This document shows positions 16,669-25,760 of a DNA stretch of 64,000 nt, piece by piece (positions within the stretch are counted from its first letter, which is position 1; the number at the start of each line of letters is the position of its first letter). The notes beneath the pieces were generated by a model. That model saw nothing but the letters and a program-made list of their open reading frames with translations, made no database searches and was not told where the DNA came from. Source of the stretch: Anseongella ginsenosidimutans (GTDB taxonomy: Bacteria > Bacteroidota > Bacteroidia > Sphingobacteriales > Sphingobacteriaceae); contig NZ_CP042432.1 of the NCBI RefSeq assembly GCF_008033235.1, forward strand, positions 186,001-250,000, in the 5' to 3' direction. A program made the position numbers and the translations under genes.

Positions 16669-17805
16669 TTAAAGTTCAGCCGGATCAATGACAACATGCT
16701 TGACGGATTCCCTCCAGTAGGTATAGGTGATATGAACCATGCCGTCAGAAGCCTGGATAACCGCCGGGTAGGAATAGCCTGCTTCATGCGGCTTGTTTTC
16801 AAGGGTCATCACAGGTGTCCAGCTGATGCCATCTTCTGACAGTGCTATATTCAGCATATTCCGGTTATTGGGCTCGGGCCCCTCTTTGGTTGTGTGATTG
16901 TAGACCAGTAACTGCCGGCCGTCCTTCAGCGTAACGGCATCCGTTCCGGAATTCGGATTGGGCAGGCCGGTTGCGGTCATCTCGCTCCAGGTGAGGCCCT
17001 GATCTTCCGACCAGCTTTGGGCAATGACGTCCTGGCGGGTGCGGCATAATACCTGCAGGCGCCCGTCAGGGTAGGTGAGAATACTTGGCTGTATGGCGTC
17101 AAACGTTGTTCCATCGTTAATAGGCCCCGCGACTTCCCAGGTATTACCACCGTCCTTGCTGATCTCAAAATGCACCTTCCATTCATCGCCGGATGCCGCA
17201 TTTTCCGTTTCCGTACTGGAGGGGCAGATAATGGTGCCGTCGGCCAGTTGAACGGGTTTGTTTTTAACGGGGCCCAGGAGATGCCCTATCTTTTCGTCTT
17301 CCCCCAGTTTCCTGGGCGCGGACCAGGTTTTACCGTCATCTTCAGAACTTATCAGCATGCCCCACCAGGTGCTGGGGCTGGGGCCTACCTTATAAAACAA
17401 GAGCAGGGGGCCACCTTCGGGGCGAAACAGTACCGGGTTCCAGCAGGGATAGCGCAGCGTATCGTTCTGCACGCCATTGGCCACTTCTTCCGGATATGTC
17501 CATGCGCCGTTTTCCAGCCTGCTGACACGGATCCCGACATCGTCGTGCCGTTCATAAGTTCCTGCAAAAAAAGCGGCCACTATTCCGGAAGGTGTTTCCA
17601 CGATGGTGGATGCATGGCATTCCGGGGTAGGTTTATCGTTCAGGGGATAGATCAGCGCACCCTTTATATACGCTCCCTCCCCCGGCTGGCTCAGCGGAGG
17701 AAGATGATACTTACCGGTAATGTCGTTTGCCGGCTGCCGGTTATTGCAACCGGTAAACCCGATAAAAGGAAGCATGAAGATCAGATAAAGCTTTAACCAT
17801 TTCAT
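16669..17805 (-). CDS. BNR-repeat 'sialidase-like' lipoprotein
   Basis: Six-bladed-propeller protein of the BNR/Asp-box superfamily (COG4692-like), 378 residues from the start chosen at MKWLKLYLIF. The signal peptide ends at the lipobox FTGC, so it is probably on the cell surface. Four Asp-box-like motifs are visible: SEDDGKTWS, SKDGGNTWE, SEDQGLTWS and SEDGISW. The N-terminal Arg-Ile-Pro motif of true GH33 sialidases is not seen; the corresponding region reads PECHASTIVETPSG. The substrate is therefore uncertain: BNR-type folds also include rhamnosidases and lyases. It follows the VCBS gene by seven bases. An upstream in-frame start would add ten residues. Confidence 0.75.
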   Translation of the reverse strand: MKWLKLYLIFMLPFIGFTGCNNRQPANDITGKYHLPPLSQPGEGAYIKGALIYPLNDKPTPECHASTIVETPSGIVAAFFAGTYERHDDVGIRVSRLENGAWTYPEEVANGVQNDTLRYPCWNPVLFRPEGGPLLLFYKVGPSPSTWWGMLISSEDDGKTWSAPRKLGEDEKIGHLLGPVKNKPVQLADGTIICPSSTETENAASGDEWKVHFEISKDGGNTWEVAGPINDGTTFDAIQPSILTYPDGRLQVLCRTRQDVIAQSWSEDQGLTWSEMTATGLPNPNSGTDAVTLKDGRQLLVYNHTTKEGPEPNNRNMLNIALSEDGISWTPVMTLENKPHEAGYSYPAVIQASDGMVHITYTYWRESVKHVVIDPAEL

Positions 17806-17812
17806 ATGCGCG

Positions 17813-19813
17813 CTATTTATTACTGCCCGGATCAAGATAATAAAAATGACCGTCTTCTGCCCCGGCCAGCAATTCAGGAACTCCGTCTTTGTTCCAGTCT
17901 ACCATGGTGGGACTGGTTGTATGGCCGGCAAGTACAGGTACCCCTATCATTCCCCTTTCCGAAAAAAACCATTTTCCGTTCTTTTTACCCAGATTCTTCA
18001 TAAATGAAATATTCCCGCTATTCACCAGAATATCAATAAGGCCATCCTGGTCCCAATCTGCCAATGCAAATTTAACCCTGCCGCTCCTCCCGTATTTTTC
18101 CGTGTTTAACCGCAACGGGCCGGGAAGACTGTCTGTAACAGCATGCCGACTGTTGAATCCTGAAGCACCCGTCCCGTAAAACACGCGCTGACCCGGCGTC
18201 AATACAAGTTTGCCGTCTTTTTTAACGCGTTCAAAAAAGGCCAGGTAACCTTCGTGATCAAGCATGACCAGGTCGGCCAGCCCGTCTTTGTTCCAGTCAG
18301 TTGCGAAAGGGGTAGTCCGCCATTGGCTAACCAGGGCATCTGCGCCCGGGTCCCACCAGTTCCATTGCGGCCGGGGAACTTCTCGTCCGCCCCAGTCTAC
18401 CTTAACTGCCTCCGCCCCGGCCAGCCTCGGACGTGCTGCCGGGCCGGTATTTCTATACCACAGCACCTTTCCCCAAATAGAGTTCACCAGCAAATCTTTT
18501 AAGCCGTCCCCGTCCCAGTCAGCCACGGAAAGAGTGGTGTACCCCCATTTTGCTTCAGCAGGCCCCTGAATGGATCCGTTCGTGCCTGCCTGGATACGAA
18601 TGACGCTGCCGGCGGCCTTGAGAAGCCTGGGCTTGGCCCAGCGGGGAGGATTTCCGCCATCCAGGTTTTCTATGAAAGCGATGTAACCTGCCGAATTGCC
18701 AGCAACCAGATCCTCATCCCCGTCATTGTCCCAGTCAGTACTAAAAGGTGTTGCCAGCGCCCCAAACTTCAGGTTACCGGCTTTTTGCTGAAAATACAAA
18801 GGCGATTCCCATACGGGCATGCTGCCCTTTACCTGCCCCGTATTCCTCAGCAGGGCCACTCTCCCGTCCTCATCACCAACCACAAGATCGATATGGCCGT
18901 CCTTGTCCCAATCCACGGCGACGGGAATGATCATTTGCAGATCCATTTTTATAATTCCCGCGGAGTTACGGAGGTATTTGCCAGCCGCGTATACCGGCCG
19001 TTCAGACGAACCGGTATTTTCAAACCAGGTCAGCCTGTCCAGAAATTCCCCGCACACCAGGTCAAGATCGCCATCACCGTCAAAGTCGGCAAAATTCGGA
19101 GAGGGAGCCCCATACACATCGATAATTTTCCCCCCGGCCTCCAGGCGTCCCTGGTTCCGGTAGTTTCCGTCCTGGTTTTCAATCAGATAAACATAACCGT
19201 GAAGCGGGCCGTTCGTCCACTTCCCTTTTTCATTAAAAGCGTTGTCCCAACCATAATCGCTCCAATCGTCTACTCCCACGATGATGTCTTCATCGCCGTC
19301 CTGGCCATAATCTACGAGCTTCCATTGATTGAAACGAGGCTTCTTCTTAAAATCTGACAAAATGGAGTCCACAGGGTAAAGCATCTTCTTCTCACCCGGC
19401 CTTGCGTTGCTGAAATCCATGAACTCAGCGCCCGGCACCAGCACTCTCGGCTTCCCGTCAATGTAGGAAACCTGCACGTCCTTTAACGCGTCGCCTATAC
19501 GCCTGGGAGGCTCGAACAGAGGTACAGCTTCGCCAGACGCGTTTTCGAAATAATATAAGCCGCCGAAGGGTTTATCCGGACAAGAAACGACCAAATCCAT
19601 ATCTCCGTCATGATCGTAATCCATGGGAAGCGGCCATGCCCAAAGACCTACGCCAAGATCTGCTACTGCTCCCGGATTATTGTACTTTACAATTTCGAAA
19701 CCGGCAGCTTCTGTGCTGTCAGCCGGCGCCTGGGCGGGGAGACTCCCCGGCAACAGGGCAGCTGCCAATATAAACGCTATCGCCATAGTACCAAACATCG
19801 GAAATAAAAGCAT
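17813..19813 (-). CDS. exported VCBS/FG-GAP repeat protein
   Basis: Large secreted protein (about 666 residues from the start MLLFPMFGTMAIAFIL, with a signal peptide ending near PAQA). It is built from at least seven FG-GAP/VCBS propeller repeats carrying calcium-binding Asp motifs such as DYDHDGDMDLVV, DFDGDGDLDLVCG, DWDKDGHIDLVVG, DWDNDGDEDLVAG and DWDGDGLKDLLV. Such propellers bind ligands or glycans; no catalytic residues are evident. It is transcribed with the BNR lipoprotein and diverges from the AraC regulator across about 107 bases, which suggests direct control by that regulator. An earlier ATG 15 codons upstream is less likely because it would put polar residues before the signal peptide. 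Confidence 0.85.
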   Translation of the reverse strand: MLLFPMFGTMAIAFILAAALLPGSLPAQAPADSTEAAGFEIVKYNNPGAVADLGVGLWAWPLPMDYDHDGDMDLVVSCPDKPFGGLYYFENASGEAVPLFEPPRRIGDALKDVQVSYIDGKPRVLVPGAEFMDFSNARPGEKKMLYPVDSILSDFKKKPRFNQWKLVDYGQDGDEDIIVGVDDWSDYGWDNAFNEKGKWTNGPLHGYVYLIENQDGNYRNQGRLEAGGKIIDVYGAPSPNFADFDGDGDLDLVCGEFLDRLTWFENTGSSERPVYAAGKYLRNSAGIIKMDLQMIIPVAVDWDKDGHIDLVVGDEDGRVALLRNTGQVKGSMPVWESPLYFQQKAGNLKFGALATPFSTDWDNDGDEDLVAGNSAGYIAFIENLDGGNPPRWAKPRLLKAAGSVIRIQAGTNGSIQGPAEAKWGYTTLSVADWDGDGLKDLLVNSIWGKVLWYRNTGPAARPRLAGAEAVKVDWGGREVPRPQWNWWDPGADALVSQWRTTPFATDWNKDGLADLVMLDHEGYLAFFERVKKDGKLVLTPGQRVFYGTGASGFNSRHAVTDSLPGPLRLNTEKYGRSGRVKFALADWDQDGLIDILVNSGNISFMKNLGKKNGKWFFSERGMIGVPVLAGHTTSPTMVDWNKDGVPELLAGAEDGHFYYLDPGSNK

Positions 19814-19919
19814 GGGTTTTCTATGATTTCTTAGCAGAAAACTATAGCATATTATCATTCAGTCGGCGGAATGCCCTGCAACAATTGTTATATTCGTAGA
19901 ATAAACCCGCCAATGTTTT

Positions 19920-20804
19920 ATGAAGCCTCATTTCCATAAGGTTCCGGTAAGGTCCAGCAACTCGTTTAGTATCCGCCATGATAACCAGTCCAACCCGGGA
20001 ATCTGGCATTATCATCCCGAACTGGAGCTTCACTATGTGATCAGGGGAGAAGGCCTGCGGTTTATCGGGGACAATATCAGCAATTTTACGGCCGGCGAAC
20101 TGATCCTCCTTGGCGAAAACCTGCCGCATAAATGGACGGCTGGCGAAAAAAAACCGGGGGACGGGAAAGACGACGCTTTTGAAGTGATCGTGATCCATTT
20201 CCGCCCCGACTGCCTGGGCCGTGATCTCCTTATGCTGCCGGAATCAATCCTGATACGTAAGCTTTTTGAAAAAGCCGGTAAGGGCATGTTGTTCGGCGGC
20301 GAGTCCAGGACGCGGCTGGCAAACCTGATGTACTCCGCATTGAAGGCAGAGGGCCTCGACCGGCTGATCGTTCTGTTATCCATGCTTAAATTAATGGCCG
20401 AAAGCGCCGGCTACGAACACATTGCTTCCGCGCATGCATTTTCCCCTTCCAACGAATCAGATATCCTGCGGCTGAATAAAATACACGAGTATACGCTGGC
20501 CAACTACCGGAAAGAGATCAGCCTGGAAGAAATTGCGGCGCTCAGCCACCTGAGTGTTACTTCCTTTTGCCGTTACTTCAAACTCATGACCCGGAAAACC
20601 TACCTTGACTTCCTTACCGAGATCAGAATCAGCCATGCCTGCCGGCTGCTGATTGAAGATAAACTGGCCACCGGCGTAATCTGTTATGAGTGCGGTTTCC
20701 ATAACCTCTCTAATTTTTTCCGGCATTTTAAGAAGGTAACCGGCTTAACGCCGCTAAAGTATAAACAGCAGTATTTATTCAGCAAATCGGCACAGCTGGC
20801 TTAA
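19920..20804 (+). CDS. AraC family transcriptional regulator
   Basis: 294 residues with an N-terminal cupin-like sensor (about 15-110: IWHYHPELELHYVIRGEGLRFIGD) and a C-terminal double helix-turn-helix (about 190-285). The first recognition unit is ISLEEIAALSHLSVTSFCRYFK, the second includes TGVICYECGFHNLSNFFRHFKKVTGLTPLKYK. It probably senses a sugar and activates the flanking genes: the VCBS/BNR pair is divergent, and the aldolase/symporter pair converges with it. No palindromic operator could be singled out in the 62-107 bases before the divergent gene. Confidence 0.9.
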   Translation: MKPHFHKVPVRSSNSFSIRHDNQSNPGIWHYHPELELHYVIRGEGLRFIGDNISNFTAGELILLGENLPHKWTAGEKKPGDGKDDAFEVIVIHFRPDCLGRDLLMLPESILIRKLFEKAGKGMLFGGESRTRLANLMYSALKAEGLDRLIVLLSMLKLMAESAGYEHIASAHAFSPSNESDILRLNKIHEYTLANYRKEISLEEIAALSHLSVTSFCRYFKLMTRKTYLDFLTEIRISHACRLLIEDKLATGVICYECGFHNLSNFFRHFKKVTGLTPLKYKQQYLFSKSAQLA

Positions 20805-20816
20805 GCCTTTGCCATG

Positions 20817-21752
20817 TCATTCGCCGGAAGGGATCAGTATTCCTGTCTCCTCCGCCAGCGCCCGGTAGGTCTCAAACAGTCGGTCTATATGCGCTTTTTG
20901 CATTACGGTGAGTGCGACTGTTTTCTTCCGCGTTACCGCGTTTTTCAATATCCCTCTTTTCTGAAGAAAGTACTTGGCCGTGGCCGGGTAACCGCTGTGC
21001 ATCAGCTCCATATTCCGGGTCAGGAATTGCTGCACCTTTTCTACCTCCGGCTGCTGGGCTTTATCGTTAAAGTTATCGCAAAGCCAGGTAATCAGTTCGG
21101 GAAAATAATTGCCCTGGATGCAGGAAAGCCCGGCGGCGCCGGCCCTCAGGCTTTCCACGGCATGAACCGCGTACGCATCGTACAGGCCGAAATCCCGCCC
21201 TTCGGCGGCTTTCAGCTTCTTCTTTACCAGGCTCAGGTCCAGGCAGGTGTCTTTGTAGTAAATTACCCTTCCGGTTTCCAGGAATGGCTTTAGCTGTTCC
21301 GCCTGAAGAATGCGTTTATACGGCTCGGGGCATTCATAAAAACCCAGGGGAATACCCTCCGTACGCCGGAACAAATCAAAGATCCGGGCATCCAGGACCT
21401 GATCCGGCTCTTCGGCAGTTGCTACGACGCCGGTGATAATAATAGTCGCCGCCGCGCCCGCGTCATGCACCTGCCTTATGCATGCCGCCTGCTCTCCAGG
21501 CGAAGCGCTGAAGGTCCCGGTGGCCACTACAGGAACGCGCCCGCCAGCGGTTTGAAGCACCTGTTTCAATATTTTCCTTCTTTCCTCCTCCTCCAGGTCA
21601 TACATTTCACCTGACAGGCAATTGGCAAATAATCCCAGCGCCCCGCATTGCAGGTAGTATTCCGTCAGGCGGGCCAGGCCCGCGTAATCAATGCGCCCAT
21701 TCTCTTCGAAAGGGGTAAGCATGACCGGGATAAATCCTCTCTGTTTCGCCAT
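20817..21752 (-). CDS. dihydrodipicolinate synthase/N-acetylneuraminate lyase family aldolase
   Basis: Class I aldolase of the DapA/NanA superfamily, 311 residues. The Schiff-base lysine is K167 (VIYYKDTC) and the conserved active-site tyrosine is Y139 (LGFYECP). The start GFIPVMLTPFEENGRID fits the barrel's first strand. The usual GTTGE motif is replaced by FANCLSGEM, so the carboxylate-binding loop departs from true DapA. Next to a sodium:solute symporter and an AraC regulator it is more likely a catabolic lyase of a keto-acid sugar (sialic acid or a 2-keto-3-deoxy aldonate) than a lysine-biosynthesis enzyme. Confidence 0.85.
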   Translation of the reverse strand: MAKQRGFIPVMLTPFEENGRIDYAGLARLTEYYLQCGALGLFANCLSGEMYDLEEEERRKILKQVLQTAGGRVPVVATGTFSASPGEQAACIRQVHDAGAAATIIITGVVATAEEPDQVLDARIFDLFRRTEGIPLGFYECPEPYKRILQAEQLKPFLETGRVIYYKDTCLDLSLVKKKLKAAEGRDFGLYDAYAVHAVESLRAGAAGLSCIQGNYFPELITWLCDNFNDKAQQPEVEKVQQFLTRNMELMHSGYPATAKYFLQKRGILKNAVTRKKTVALTVMQKAHIDRLFETYRALAEETGILIPSGE

Positions 21753-21764
21753 CGTTAATTCTGA

Positions 21765-23336
21765 TTAAGATACCGGCTTCTGCGCAGCGGGCTTCCTGAG
21801 CCAGCCCAGGAAACTGCCCGAAAGGAATATAGCAAGCGTTCCCGCAACAATGATCATATTGGCATGCAGCGGGTTGCGCAGGTAGGAATATTCACTGGGA
21901 ATGAGGTACGAGAAGGTCATCCAGAGAATGATCAGCACCCCAAGGATAATAGCGGCAAGCGCTTCGCGGTTTCCGGCTTTCCGGCTGATGATCCCCAGCA
22001 GGAAAAGCCCCAGCATACCACCCGCGAAGATTCCGGACAACTCCCACCAGATATCCAGTATGCTCTTTACCCCTATCATAGCAATTCCTGCGGCCATGCC
22101 AATAATCCCAAAAATGGCGGTAGTGATAAGCAAGGCCCGCATATGCTGCTCCGAACTGGCATTCCTTTTTAGGTATCGCTTGTAAATATCTTCCGAGAAG
22201 ACCGTGGCGGAGGCATTCATTCCGGAACTGATGGTACTCATGCCCGCCGCAAGTATGGCGGAAATAATCAGGCCCGCCAGGCCTGGAGGCACTTTTTCAG
22301 CCATAAAATGCGGCATTACCTTGTCCCCATAGTCCGCGGGCCCCAAGGTAGCGGCGCGTGCGGCAACCGCTTCACCGGAGGCGCCGGGCCCTAATTGTTC
22401 AGCAGCCGCCTGTAGTTTGATCTGGCCCGTAAGCTCCGGGTTTTCCTGGTAATAAGCGTACAGGCAGGTACCTATAACAAAAAACAAAAGGGAAAGCGGA
22501 ACGTATAATTTAGCGCAGATCCAGATAGAACGGGAAGCTTCTTTTTCCGAACTGGCGGTATGGTACCGCTGCACATAATTCTGGTCCACCCCGAAATTAT
22601 TCAGATTAATAAAAAAACCATATAGCAGGATGACCCAAAAGGTAGGCTCGGTAAAGATGGGCGCAGCGCTGCCCAGGCTGAATTTATTGTCACTAATGCC
22701 GGTTTCCAGGATCTTCCCGGCGCCTCCCGGCATATCCAGCAGGATCAAAACAACTATTAACAACGCCCCTCCGCTCATCAGGATGGCCTGCACCACCTCG
22801 GTCCAGATAACCGCCTCCATTCCGCCAAGCACCGTATACGCAAGAATGCAAAGCCCGATCACGAGCATGATCGAAGTCATGGAATAGCCCGTAAGCGCCT
22901 GCAGGGCCAGCGCCATTCCAAAGAATATGGAACCTATCCGGGCCACCTGGGTTAGGAGGAAACAGATAACCGCATACGTGCGGGCCCAGGGACCGAAACG
23001 GTGTTCCAAATGGGTATACGCTGAAACTTCGCCCGCCTTCCGGTAAAAGGGAACAAAATACCGCGAAGCGACCCAGGCGGCCAGGGGAATGGAAAGACTG
23101 AAAACAAAGGCGTTCCAGTTGCTGCCGAAGGCCTTACCGGGAACCCCGATAAAGGTATTGCTGCTTAAAAAAGTGGCATAGAGGGAGATCCCTACGGCCC
23201 ATCCGGGAATTAGGCCGGAACCTTTGCTGAACTGCCCGGCGTTCTTATTTCTCCTGGAAAACCAAAATCCGGTAAATACCATCGCAGCCAGGTACAGGAC
23301 GATTACGGTCAGGTCAATCAGCGGCAATTCTTTCAT
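21765..23336 (-). CDS. sodium:solute symporter family protein
   Basis: Sodium-coupled transporter of the SSS family (523 residues, about 13 hydrophobic segments). The unwound first helix region GISLYATFLSSNTFIGVPGKAF, the motif GGMEAVIWTEVVQAILMSGG and the later helix AAGMSTISSGMNASATVFSEDIY, with its sodium-site serines, match the family. It is the first gene of a two-gene operon with the aldolase (12-base gap). It probably imports the sugar acid that the aldolase cleaves. The substrate is not determined; sialic-acid-type or other keto-sugar symporters are the closest in layout. Confidence 0.9.
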   Translation of the reverse strand: MKELPLIDLTVIVLYLAAMVFTGFWFSRRNKNAGQFSKGSGLIPGWAVGISLYATFLSSNTFIGVPGKAFGSNWNAFVFSLSIPLAAWVASRYFVPFYRKAGEVSAYTHLEHRFGPWARTYAVICFLLTQVARIGSIFFGMALALQALTGYSMTSIMLVIGLCILAYTVLGGMEAVIWTEVVQAILMSGGALLIVVLILLDMPGGAGKILETGISDNKFSLGSAAPIFTEPTFWVILLYGFFINLNNFGVDQNYVQRYHTASSEKEASRSIWICAKLYVPLSLLFFVIGTCLYAYYQENPELTGQIKLQAAAEQLGPGASGEAVAARAATLGPADYGDKVMPHFMAEKVPPGLAGLIISAILAAGMSTISSGMNASATVFSEDIYKRYLKRNASSEQHMRALLITTAIFGIIGMAAGIAMIGVKSILDIWWELSGIFAGGMLGLFLLGIISRKAGNREALAAIILGVLIILWMTFSYLIPSEYSYLRNPLHANMIIVAGTLAIFLSGSFLGWLRKPAAQKPVS

Positions 23337-23447
23337 ATCACAAATCTATCGAATCGCAACGAAGCTATTTTATACCATCTTTTCAATATACTATAGGATT
23401 TTATCGTACTTCGGGATATGGCCCATTTTTTGCTATTTTGCAAAAGT

Positions 23448-24026
23448 ATGACAAGAACTAAGCGCATTGCCATTTTTGCCTCAGGGTCCGGTTCCAACGC
23501 CCAAAAGATCATTGAACATTTTAAAGACAGCAGCGAAGCCGAAGTAACCATTATTCTCTCCAATCGCCCGGATGCATACGTGCTGGAGCGAGCCGATAAT
23601 CATGAAATCCCAACTCATGTGTTTGACCGGGAAGAATTTTATCATTCCGCCAGGGTGGTTACCTTACTCCAAAACCTGGAAATCGACCTGGTGGTGCTGG
23701 CGGGTTTTCTCTGGCTGATCCCTCAGAATATGCTGGAAGCCTTCCCCGGCAGAATCGTTAATATTCATCCTGCGCTGCTTCCTAAATACGGCGGACAGGG
23801 AATGTATGGCGACCGGGTACACAAAGCCATTATGAGCGCGGGAGAAAGAGAATCGGGTATTACTATCCACTACGTGGATGAGGTTTACGACGCCGGTGAC
23901 GTTATTTACCAGGCGCATTTTAAAATAGAACCCAACGATAACCTGGATATGATCAAATATAAGGGACAGCAGCTGGAACATTTGCATTATCCCCGTATTA
24001 TTGAAAACCTGCTGAAAAAATTATAG
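23448..24026 (+). CDS. purN: phosphoribosylglycinamide formyltransferase
   Basis: Transfers a formyl group from 10-formyl-THF to GAR in purine synthesis. Family signatures: IAIFASGSGSNAQKI (phosphate-binding loop), the catalytic Asn-His of NIHPALLP, and the HYVDEVYDAGDVI stretch with the catalytic aspartate. The start MTRTKRIAIF at 23448 is preferred; a longer in-frame start at 23418 would add ten residues ahead of the first beta strand. A TATTTTG sequence lies just upstream and may be a -7 box. purH follows on the same strand after 114 bases. Confidence 0.93.
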   Translation: MTRTKRIAIFASGSGSNAQKIIEHFKDSSEAEVTIILSNRPDAYVLERADNHEIPTHVFDREEFYHSARVVTLLQNLEIDLVVLAGFLWLIPQNMLEAFPGRIVNIHPALLPKYGGQGMYGDRVHKAIMSAGERESGITIHYVDEVYDAGDVIYQAHFKIEPNDNLDMIKYKGQQLEHLHYPRIIENLLKKL

Positions 24027-24063
24027 GCCGGGTTTCCGCGGCGCCGGTGCGGTGACGATTTAT

Positions 24064-24134
24064 TTTCAGGGATTCAGCCTGCAAAAACGAGTAATTTTTC
24101 CTAAACTTGCGCTTTGAATTCTTGATCCCTGAAA
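24064..24134 (+). promoter_or_regulatory. inverted repeat in the purN-purH gap (possible purH leader structure)
   Basis: A perfect ten-base inverted repeat: TTTCAGGGAT (24064-24073) and ATCCCTGAAA (24125-24134), with 51 bases between and only six bases from the second arm to the purH ATG. Folding would place the translation start at the base of a stem. It could be a protein operator or an RNA switch. No known purine riboswitch motif was recognised. Confidence 0.4.
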
Positions 24135-24140
24135 TAGACA

Positions 24141-25673
24141 ATGAACCATCCCGTAAAAATCAAAAGCGCCTTAATTTCAGTTTATTACAAAGACAATCTC
24201 GATCCCCTGATCCATCTTCTCAAGGACATGGGCGTGACTATTTATTCTACCGGAGGTACGGAACAATTTATTCGGGACCTTGGAGCAGAGGTGCAGCCCG
24301 TGGAAGGGCTTACCTCCTACCCTTCTATCCTGGGGGGAAGAGTTAAAACGCTTCATCCTAAAATTTTCGGGGGCATCCTGGCCCGCAGGGACCACGCAGG
24401 AGATCTTGAGCAACTAAAACAATACGATATCCCTCCCGTTGACCTGGTGATAGTGGACCTCTATCCTTTTGAGGAAACAGTCGCTTCAGGTGCCGCAGAA
24501 GAGGAAATCATAGAAAAAATAGACATCGGCGGAATTTCGCTGATCCGGGCGGCGGCAAAGAATTACCGGGACGTGGCCATTATAGCTTCCCGGAATGAAT
24601 ACAGCCATGTAGAAAAATTGCTGAGGGAACAAAACGGCGACCTTTCCCTGGAACAGCGGAGGGAGCTGGCCAAAAGAGCGTTCAATACCAGCTCTCATTA
24701 CGACACGGCTATCTTCCATTATTTCAACCGGAAAAACCCATTGCCGGTATTCAAAGAAAGCCTGCAGGCTTCCCAGACACTTCGCTATGGCGAAAACCCT
24801 CACCAGCAGGGAACTTTTTACGGGAAGCTGGACGATATGTTCCTGAAGCTGGGCGGGAAGGAATTATCCTATAATAATCTTGTGGATGTAGATGCGGCGG
24901 TGGCGCTCATGGCGGAATTCAGCAATGACGATCCTACCTTCGCTATTCTGAAACATAATAATGCCTGCGGAGCAGCTACGCGGGAAACCCTGGCCGAAGC
25001 CTGGAAAGATGCGCTGGCCTGCGATCCGGTATCCGCCTTCGGGGGAATACTTATCTGCAACCGGGCAGTGGACGCGGAAACTGCTTCCGCCATCAGCGAG
25101 TTATTTTATGAAGTGCTGATCGCCCCTTCCTATGAAGAGAACGCCCTGGAGATCCTTCGAAGTAAAAAAAACAGGATCATTCTCCGGCAGCGTGACATTG
25201 AGCTGCCCTCCAGGCAATTCCGCAGCCTGCTGAACGGAATCATTGAACAGGACAAGGATCTTTCCATTGAAGGCCCGGAGCAAATGAAAACGGTTACTCT
25301 TAAAAGTCCTTCTGCCGCGGAGCTGAACGATCTTTTTTTTGCAAATAAGCTCGTGAAACATACTAAATCCAACACGATCGTGTTAGTGAAGGGGAATTCT
25401 CTGCTGGCAAGCGGCGTGGGTCAGACATCCAGGGTGGATGCACTGAAACAGGCAATTGTCAAGGCAGGCGCCTTTGGTTTTGATCTTGAAGGCGCTGTAA
25501 TGGCTTCCGATGCCTTTTTCCCCTTTCCTGATTGCGTGGAAATTGCTCATGAAGCAGGAATCACTGCTGTATTACAGCCGGGAGGGTCTATCAGGGACCA
25601 GGATTCCATTGATTTATGCAATAAAACTGGATTAGCAATGGTGGTAACGGGGATACGTCATTTTAAGCATTAA
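24141..25673 (+). CDS. purH: bifunctional AICAR transformylase/IMP cyclohydrolase
   Basis: Last two steps of IMP synthesis. The N-terminal MGS-like cyclohydrolase domain (about 1-200) shows KSALISVYYKDNL, STGGTEQFIRDLG and GGRVKTLHPKIFGGIL. The C-terminal AICAR transformylase shows RYGENPHQQGTFY and LKHNNACGAA, which holds the catalytic Lys-His, plus the closing ASDAFFPFPDCVEIAHEAGI. Length 510 is normal. With purN it forms a purine pair. A conspicuous inverted repeat sits immediately before the start. Confidence 0.96.
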   Translation: MNHPVKIKSALISVYYKDNLDPLIHLLKDMGVTIYSTGGTEQFIRDLGAEVQPVEGLTSYPSILGGRVKTLHPKIFGGILARRDHAGDLEQLKQYDIPPVDLVIVDLYPFEETVASGAAEEEIIEKIDIGGISLIRAAAKNYRDVAIIASRNEYSHVEKLLREQNGDLSLEQRRELAKRAFNTSSHYDTAIFHYFNRKNPLPVFKESLQASQTLRYGENPHQQGTFYGKLDDMFLKLGGKELSYNNLVDVDAAVALMAEFSNDDPTFAILKHNNACGAATRETLAEAWKDALACDPVSAFGGILICNRAVDAETASAISELFYEVLIAPSYEENALEILRSKKNRIILRQRDIELPSRQFRSLLNGIIEQDKDLSIEGPEQMKTVTLKSPSAAELNDLFFANKLVKHTKSNTIVLVKGNSLLASGVGQTSRVDALKQAIVKAGAFGFDLEGAVMASDAFFPFPDCVEIAHEAGITAVLQPGGSIRDQDSIDLCNKTGLAMVVTGIRHFKH

Positions 25674-25760
25674 TTGAGCCTGTGACTAACAGCTTTTTTT
25701 GTAAATTAGCGGAAAAAATAGAAAAATTCATCAAATACCGGAAAATTATAGCAGCAATAT

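Noticed and set aside
16669-17805. Calling the BNR protein a GH33 sialidase
   Set aside because: Asp boxes are present but the Arg-Ile-Pro motif and arginine triad could not be placed, so only a superfamily call is made.
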